35,351 nt of DNA from an uncultured delta proteobacterium (lineage in GTDB: Bacteria; RBG-13-61-14; DRUE01): positions 1 to 35,351 of the forward strand of contig CAIYYW010000156.1 in the NCBI GenBank assembly GCA_903930515.1, written 5' to 3'. This document shows, one piece after another, positions 31,643-35,351 of the stretch. The stretch's first letter is position 1. Each line of letters opens with the position of its first letter. The notes beneath the pieces were generated by a model that was given only the letters and a program-made list of their open reading frames with translations, did not search any database and was not told where the DNA came from. A program made the position numbers and the translations under genes.

Positions 31643-32119
31643 TTAGGCTTTCGCCGGCTTAAGGTATTTGATGTCCTTCCAACCGCCCTTGGTTTCCGCG
31701 TTCCAGGCGAGTTCCACCTTCATCCCGATTTTGAGGTTTTTGGGGTCAATTTCTTCCAGGGGCATAAAAAGGGTGGAGTTTGCCCCGTCCAGATTGACTG
31801 CGGCGATCATCTTGGGGGTTTTCAGGTCGGAGAAACTTCCCTTGCCGTCCAGTTCCACATTGGCCAGGCAGTAACTTACCAGGGTTCCCTTGCCGGGAAT
31901 TTCCAGAAGGTCTTTCTCTTCCATCTTGGTGGCGCATTTTCCGCAGCGGTTCCGGGCCGGGGCATAGGTGTAGCCGCAGGAGGGGCATTTGGAGGCGAGG
32001 AATTTTTTCTGGGCCAGGGCTTTGAGGAATTTTTCCATCAGAACCCCGACGGACCAGTTGAAATTGGCCACCACGATCGGCAACCCGTTAACCGTAATTA
32101 AATTTGGCTTCGTTTCCAT
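31643..32119 (-). CDS. DUF35 zinc-ribbon/OB-fold protein (thiolase partner), second copy
   Basis: A 158-residue protein from ATG 32119 behind AGGGGG. After an N-terminal segment (~30 residues), a four-cysteine rubredoxin-like site CPSC...CGKC is followed by an OB-fold: KGTLVSYCLANVEL, MIAAVNLDG and the GMKVELAW ending typical of DUF35 acyl-CoA-associated proteins. DUF35 subunits bind thiolases and thiolase-like aldolases and help hold the CoA ester. It is the last gene of a four-gene run with two thiolase-like proteins and another DUF35 protein. Confidence 0.88.
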   Translation of the reverse strand: METKPNLITVNGLPIVVANFNWSVGVLMEKFLKALAQKKFLASKCPSCGYTYAPARNRCGKCATKMEEKDLLEIPGKGTLVSYCLANVELDGKGSFSDLKTPKMIAAVNLDGANSTLFMPLEEIDPKNLKIGMKVELAWNAETKGGWKDIKYLKPAKA

Positions 32120-32143
32120 TATTAGTTCCCCCTCTCCCTTACC

Positions 32144-32162
32144 TCTCCCGCCAGGGGAGAGT
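32144..32162. repeat. Short palindromic repeat between the two DUF35 genes
   Basis: CTCTCCC and GGGAGAG pair over a 5-base loop (GCCAG). On the minus strand it reads CTCTCCCCTGGCGGGAGAG, a form common in bacterial intergenic repeats. It lies in the 57-base gap between the two DUF35 genes. Confidence 0.45.
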
Positions 32163-32176
32163 GATAAAGGATTTTG

Positions 32177-32689
32177 TCAAAGTTTTTCCAAAGGTTCCAC
32201 GCCGTCCAGATCACTCATCGCGCCTTTCGGCTCAGCCGCCCAGACCGCCTTCACCCTCATCCCGATGAAGACCTTTTTCGGGTCGGCGTTGAATAAAAGA
32301 CAGGCGAGGTTGGAATCGGAGCCGTCAAAGCGGATGAACACCGGCACCATTACTTCGCCTTCCTTGAGCGCGCCGGTATCCACCGGGTCCACGCCGAACA
32401 ATTTATATTTCCCTTTTACCACCGGCGGGCTGACCACAAAGGAGGTGATGGTTCCAATCTCGCTCACGATCATCCTTCCCTCCATCCGCATATGGCATCT
32501 CCCGCAGATGTTCCTGGGCGGGACAATCACCTTTCCGCAGCCCATACACATCGTGCCGAGGATTTTTTTCTTCTTCAAAGCCCGGGTGTATTCCTCCAGC
32601 AGACGCGGCGCCTTGTAGCGATAGCATCCGACCTGCCAGTCGCCCTCCACCATCATTGTTTCCGGTCTCGTCTCTTTGACATATCCCAT
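32177..32689 (-). CDS. DUF35 zinc-ribbon/OB-fold protein (thiolase partner), first copy
   Basis: A 170-residue protein from ATG 32689 (AGGGGGTG upstream, just 3 bases from the thiolase-like stop). Zinc site CMGCGK...CGRC at ~48-66 with RNICGRC, then an OB-fold: VSEIGTITSFVVSP, the FNADPKKVFIGMRV segment and KAVWAAEP near the end. It differs clearly in sequence from the second DUF35 protein, so the two may pair with different thiolase-like subunits. Function is inferred from DUF35-thiolase complexes. Confidence 0.88.
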   Translation of the reverse strand: MGYVKETRPETMMVEGDWQVGCYRYKAPRLLEEYTRALKKKKILGTMCMGCGKVIVPPRNICGRCHMRMEGRMIVSEIGTITSFVVSPPVVKGKYKLFGVDPVDTGALKEGEVMVPVFIRFDGSDSNLACLLFNADPKKVFIGMRVKAVWAAEPKGAMSDLDGVEPLEKL

Positions 32690-32692
32690 TTT

Positions 32693-33934
32693 TCACCCCC
32701 TGGGAGAATCTCCTAAAACGGTTACCGTGATGTAATTGGTCACTCCGCCCCAACCGTGGGCCATTGCGGTTTTGACCTTTTTCGGAACCTGGTGCTCGCC
32801 GGCCTTGCCCATAATTTGGAGCGCGCATTCCAGGACTCGCTGGAGCGCTGAGGAGCCGATGGCGTTGGTGGCGTTGACGCCTCCGGACACGCTGATCGGG
32901 AGTCTTCCGTTGATGTCGGTTTCCCCTTTTTCCATATGGCGCCAGGCCGTGGCATCATCAAACAATCCGAGCCGCTCGGAAAAGATCAACTCCTGGCTCG
33001 GGAAGGGCTGATAGATTTCGGCCATATCAATTTCTTTTTGCGGGTCGGTGATCCCGGCCATGGAGTATGCTTTTTGCGCGGACACCCGGGCGCCCATTTG
33101 CTCGGACGGGTCCAAAACTCCTACCCCGCCGTAGTTCTCGCTCTGGAGCTGGTTCTCCTCGTCCGAGTATGAGGCCAATCCCTTGAGCCAGGCCGGATGT
33201 TTGCATAATTTCTTCGCCAGCTTTTCCTCGGCCACCACGATGCAGGACGCGCCGTCGGATGCCGGGCAGACATGCCCGAACCGGAACGGATAGGCGATCA
33301 TATCGGTCTTGGCGATGTCCGACGGTTGGCAGTTCGGCCATTGCAGGTGCGCGTACGGGTTCTTGGCCGCGTTCCGTCTCGCCTTGGCCGCCACCATATC
33401 CAGATGCTCAATCCCGGCTCCGGAACGGTGCATATAGAACCGGGCCTGATAAACGGCGACCCCCGCGGCGGCTCCGACCGCGGTGGTTGCGATCAGGTTC
33501 TTCAGGCTCAGGCCGTAGCTCAGGGCGTGGAACAGGTTTCCTATTCCCACATGGGCCAGGCCGGTGGTTGCTCCGGCTTCCTTGCTGTCCGAATGTTTCT
33601 CCCAGGCCACCCCGATTGAGATGTCATACATCCCGCTTGCCACCGCGTATAAGGCCCCGTGCGCGACCGACCCTCCGGTGGTTCCTCCGGTGGCGATCCG
33701 GATCGCGGGCTTGCCCGCGCATCCGATCCAGTCTCCGATCCATTGCTCGGGCTGGGCCACTCCCCCGAACCCCTGCATATTGCCGGAAATAACCGCGCCC
33801 ACTTCTTTCATCGTGATCCCGGCGTCGTCCAGCGCGGCGGAAACGGCCTCGGCCGCCAGCTCGGCCACGCTCACATCCCGCCTCTTGCTGGTATGCTTGG
33901 TCTGACCACAACCGATAATCGCGGCGTTTCTCAT
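32693..33934 (-). CDS. Thiolase-like protein without the nucleophilic cysteine (second of pair)
   Basis: A 413-residue protein from ATG 33934, with AGGAGG upstream and a four-base overlap with the preceding gene. The thiolase fold is clear: RNAAIIGCGQTKHTS start, AELAAEAVSAALDDAGI, and MAEIYQPFPSQELIFSERLGL in the place of the family's HDaF-type motif. Aligning by eye, the usual C-x-S-G nucleophile site is G84-T-T-G87, and the C-terminal GHP motif is replaced in SGGVNATNAIGSSAL. Classical thiolysis therefore looks impossible; an aldolase or structural subunit role, as in Ltp2-DUF35 steroid side-chain aldolases, is the nearest known precedent. The gene is followed directly by DUF35. Confidence 0.85.
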   Translation of the reverse strand: MRNAAIIGCGQTKHTSKRRDVSVAELAAEAVSAALDDAGITMKEVGAVISGNMQGFGGVAQPEQWIGDWIGCAGKPAIRIATGGTTGGSVAHGALYAVASGMYDISIGVAWEKHSDSKEAGATTGLAHVGIGNLFHALSYGLSLKNLIATTAVGAAAGVAVYQARFYMHRSGAGIEHLDMVAAKARRNAAKNPYAHLQWPNCQPSDIAKTDMIAYPFRFGHVCPASDGASCIVVAEEKLAKKLCKHPAWLKGLASYSDEENQLQSENYGGVGVLDPSEQMGARVSAQKAYSMAGITDPQKEIDMAEIYQPFPSQELIFSERLGLFDDATAWRHMEKGETDINGRLPISVSGGVNATNAIGSSALQRVLECALQIMGKAGEHQVPKKVKTAMAHGWGGVTNYITVTVLGDSPRG

Positions 33935-35079
33935 TGCTCGCCTCCTAAAATAATTACGGTGTTTTTCTGGGCGCACGGGCCGAACTGGCCGTGGGCGAGC
34001 GCTCTTTTCACCCCCGGCACCTGATGCCCGTCCGCTTCTCCCCGGATCTGCCTCACCGCCTCAACCACCCGGATCAAACCGGTCGCGCAGACCGGGTCCG
34101 CTCCCAAAGCCCCTCCGCTCGGGTTGACCGGGAATTCCCCGCATTTGGAAGTAATACCTTTTTCCAAAAGCATTTTCCCCTTGCCCTCGCGGCAAAGACC
34201 GAGCGCCTCGTAAATCATCAACTCCTCATGCGCGTATTTTTCGGAAACCTCGGCCAGATTCAGCTCGTTGAACGGGTCTGAAATACCGGCCATGTGATAT
34301 GCGGCCTGGGCAGATTTCTTCAACGAGTCCAGCCCGAGCAAATTCCGGTCCCGGATATAATCGTCCTGGAAAGTGGCCGCCCCTTGAATCCAGACCGGCT
34401 TTTCGCAAACCTGCTTGGCTTTTTCCTCGCTCGCCAAAATCACCACGGCGCAACCGTCGCTAACCGGCGAGATCATCAGCTCGGTGAGCGGGTCGTAATA
34501 CATCTTGCTGTTCAGCACCTCGGGGATGCCGATTTCCGGAAGCCTCCGGTCCGCAAAGGGGTTGCTCGCGGCATTGGTCAGGTTCTTGACCGACACCCGG
34601 GCCAGGTCTTCCCTGCTGACACCGAATTTGTCCATATACATCCGGGCCTGGAGCGCTCCCGCGGAAATGTCATTGAGCAATCCGATCTGGCGTTCCACCA
34701 GCGGGTCCATCGCGTAGTAAGCCACCTGGTGCGGATTGAAAGTCCAGCCGATGGTATGCGCTTCCACCAAGGCAATCTCATACGCCCCGGCCATCAGCTT
34801 CATCATCGCGTAAAAAAGGGCGTTGGTCCCATCCTCTTCCACCTTGGACTCGTCTTTGAGGAACGCTCCCACCGCCATACTGAGAAAGACATTGGAGATG
34901 GTGCGACCGTCCAGGAAGTCGGTGGATGAAGTGACCACGGTGCCCAAATCCTCGCGCAAAATGTCGGCTTTTTTCAAGGCCTCCTTGACCACATCAAAGA
35001 CCAGATCCTCCCTGGTTTTTGGCAGGTCGCTTTGGTGATGCGACTGGGCATACCCGATAATTGCCACCTTCTTGGACAT
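33931..35079 (-). CDS. Thiolase-like protein without the nucleophilic cysteine (first of pair)
   Basis: A 382-residue protein from ATG 35079 behind AAAGGAGG. Thiolase-fold landmarks: KKVAIIGYAQSHH, EDLVFDVVKEALKKADI, LNLAEVSEKYAHEELMIYEALGL and NPSGGALGADPVCATGLIRV. At the nucleophile position the alignment by eye gives E81-E-D-G84 where thiolases have C-x-S-G, and GHP is replaced by ADP. A cysteine remains in FGPCAQK near the C-terminus. It resembles SCP2-type thiolases in length. It is the first gene of a thiolase-like/thiolase-like/DUF35/DUF35 operon and probably forms a heteromeric complex acting on an acyl-CoA; the reaction is unknown. Confidence 0.85.
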   Translation of the reverse strand: MSKKVAIIGYAQSHHQSDLPKTREDLVFDVVKEALKKADILREDLGTVVTSSTDFLDGRTISNVFLSMAVGAFLKDESKVEEDGTNALFYAMMKLMAGAYEIALVEAHTIGWTFNPHQVAYYAMDPLVERQIGLLNDISAGALQARMYMDKFGVSREDLARVSVKNLTNAASNPFADRRLPEIGIPEVLNSKMYYDPLTELMISPVSDGCAVVILASEEKAKQVCEKPVWIQGAATFQDDYIRDRNLLGLDSLKKSAQAAYHMAGISDPFNELNLAEVSEKYAHEELMIYEALGLCREGKGKMLLEKGITSKCGEFPVNPSGGALGADPVCATGLIRVVEAVRQIRGEADGHQVPGVKRALAHGQFGPCAQKNTVIILGGEQ

Positions 35080-35145
35080 ATTTCCTCCTTTGGCAGACCC
35101 TTGCGATCTCCCCGGAAAATTCCGTTCCCGTTCCGGAGCATACCT

Positions 35146-35174
35146 ATTGAACAGAATCATCCTCTAGTTGTCAA
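35146..35174 (-). promoter_or_regulatory. Sigma-70 promoter of the thiolase-like/DUF35 operon
   Basis: Minus strand: consensus -35 TTGACA (35174-35169), 17-base spacer, -10 TTCAAT (35151-35146). The transcript would start near 35139, giving a leader of about 60 bases. Confidence 0.65.
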
Positions 35175-35245
35175 GAACAAAACTCGCAAAGTTTCTCTAA
35201 AAAATTTTCCTCCCTGGGACAAGGAAAGTCGGGGTGGCGCTTAGG

Positions 35246-35331
35246 ATACACCTCGGGGTGCAGGCACTCTTGCCTGAGTGCTGCTTTGAATGTGCGAGCG
35301 CCTTCAGGCGCGATAGCTATGAATACACCTC
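35246..35331. repeat. Palindromic doublet with REP-like copy C, flanked by 9-base direct repeats
   Basis: ATACACCTC occurs at 35246-35254 and 35323-35331. Between the copies are two hairpins: one combining CAGGCA-CTCT-TGCCTG with an overlapping GCACTC...GAGTGC, and GCGCC-TTCA-GGCGC within GTGCGAGCGCCTTCAGGCGC (35292 onward). The second matches copies A and B. No gene is visible in 35175-35351. Confidence 0.5.
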
Positions 35332-35351
35332 TCCCTTCAATTTCCCTTTTG

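Overview
The window looks like chromosomal DNA from a GC-rich, two-membrane (diderm) bacterium. Most genes are visibly GC-rich with CCGG-rich codons, start behind AGGAGG-type ribosome binding sites, and many encode exported proteins with signal peptides, including a LolA-like outer-membrane lipoprotein-sorting protein. The gene set (GH38 and GH15 glycosidases, a YfhO membrane protein, an SSS symporter, an M29 aminopeptidase, thiolase-like/DUF35 clusters) would fit an uncultivated Acidobacteriota/Aminicenantota-like lineage. That is a guess from gene content; no marker gene settles it. I saw no rRNA, tRNA, CRISPR array or transposase.

Layout. (1) Positions 1-5529, minus strand: an exported glycan/phosphoester cluster with an orphan sugar-binding protein, a GH38 alpha-mannosidase, a peroxiredoxin-like protein and the N-terminal part of an alkaline-phosphatase-superfamily enzyme cut by the window edge. 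(2) 5540-8226, minus: an AT-richer island with its own consensus promoter. It holds four overlapping or tightly packed genes: an N6-adenine DNA methyltransferase with a fused type-I-like target-recognition domain, an unrecognised coiled-coil protein, a four-cysteine zinc-ribbon protein and a PD-(D/E)XK-like nuclease. This looks like a restriction-modification system of unusual composition. (3) 8239-9518, minus: a YjbQ-family enzyme coupled to an amidohydrolase. (4) 9700-12730: a membrane M28 peptidase, a DUF4124 membrane protein and DNA polymerase IV. (5) 12855-17215, plus: an atypical chemoreceptor, a LolA-like protein and a divergent ParB-like protein. (6) 17420-20631: a secreted GH15-like glucoamylase, converging with a class IV aminotransferase. 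(7) 20768-26105, plus: an M29 aminopeptidase, a ClpX-like unfoldase without its zinc domain, a GNAT acetyltransferase and a large YfhO-like membrane protein. (8) 26398-31513, plus: an SSS symporter with a small membrane partner, an unknown anchored protein, and an ABC-2 type transporter preceded by a thioredoxin-fold protein whose CGPC motif has become SGPS. (9) 31643-35079, minus: two thiolase-like proteins that both appear to lack the nucleophilic cysteine, followed by two DUF35 zinc-ribbon/OB-fold proteins.

Themes. Several modules have a familiar fold whose signature residues are changed: thiolases without the cysteine, the SGPS redoxin, a chemoreceptor tip stripped of its charged residues, and a ClpX without its zinc domain or RKH loop. 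Several genes (8185 minus, 9700 plus, 20768 plus, 23421 plus) have a -10 box only 7-12 bases from the start codon and no clear Shine-Dalgarno sequence, which suggests leaderless transcripts. Short palindromes of a shared REP-like type sit in intergenic gaps near 1000, 20700 and 35300. The strongest candidates for something undescribed are the four-gene restriction-like island and the thiolase-like/DUF35 cluster.
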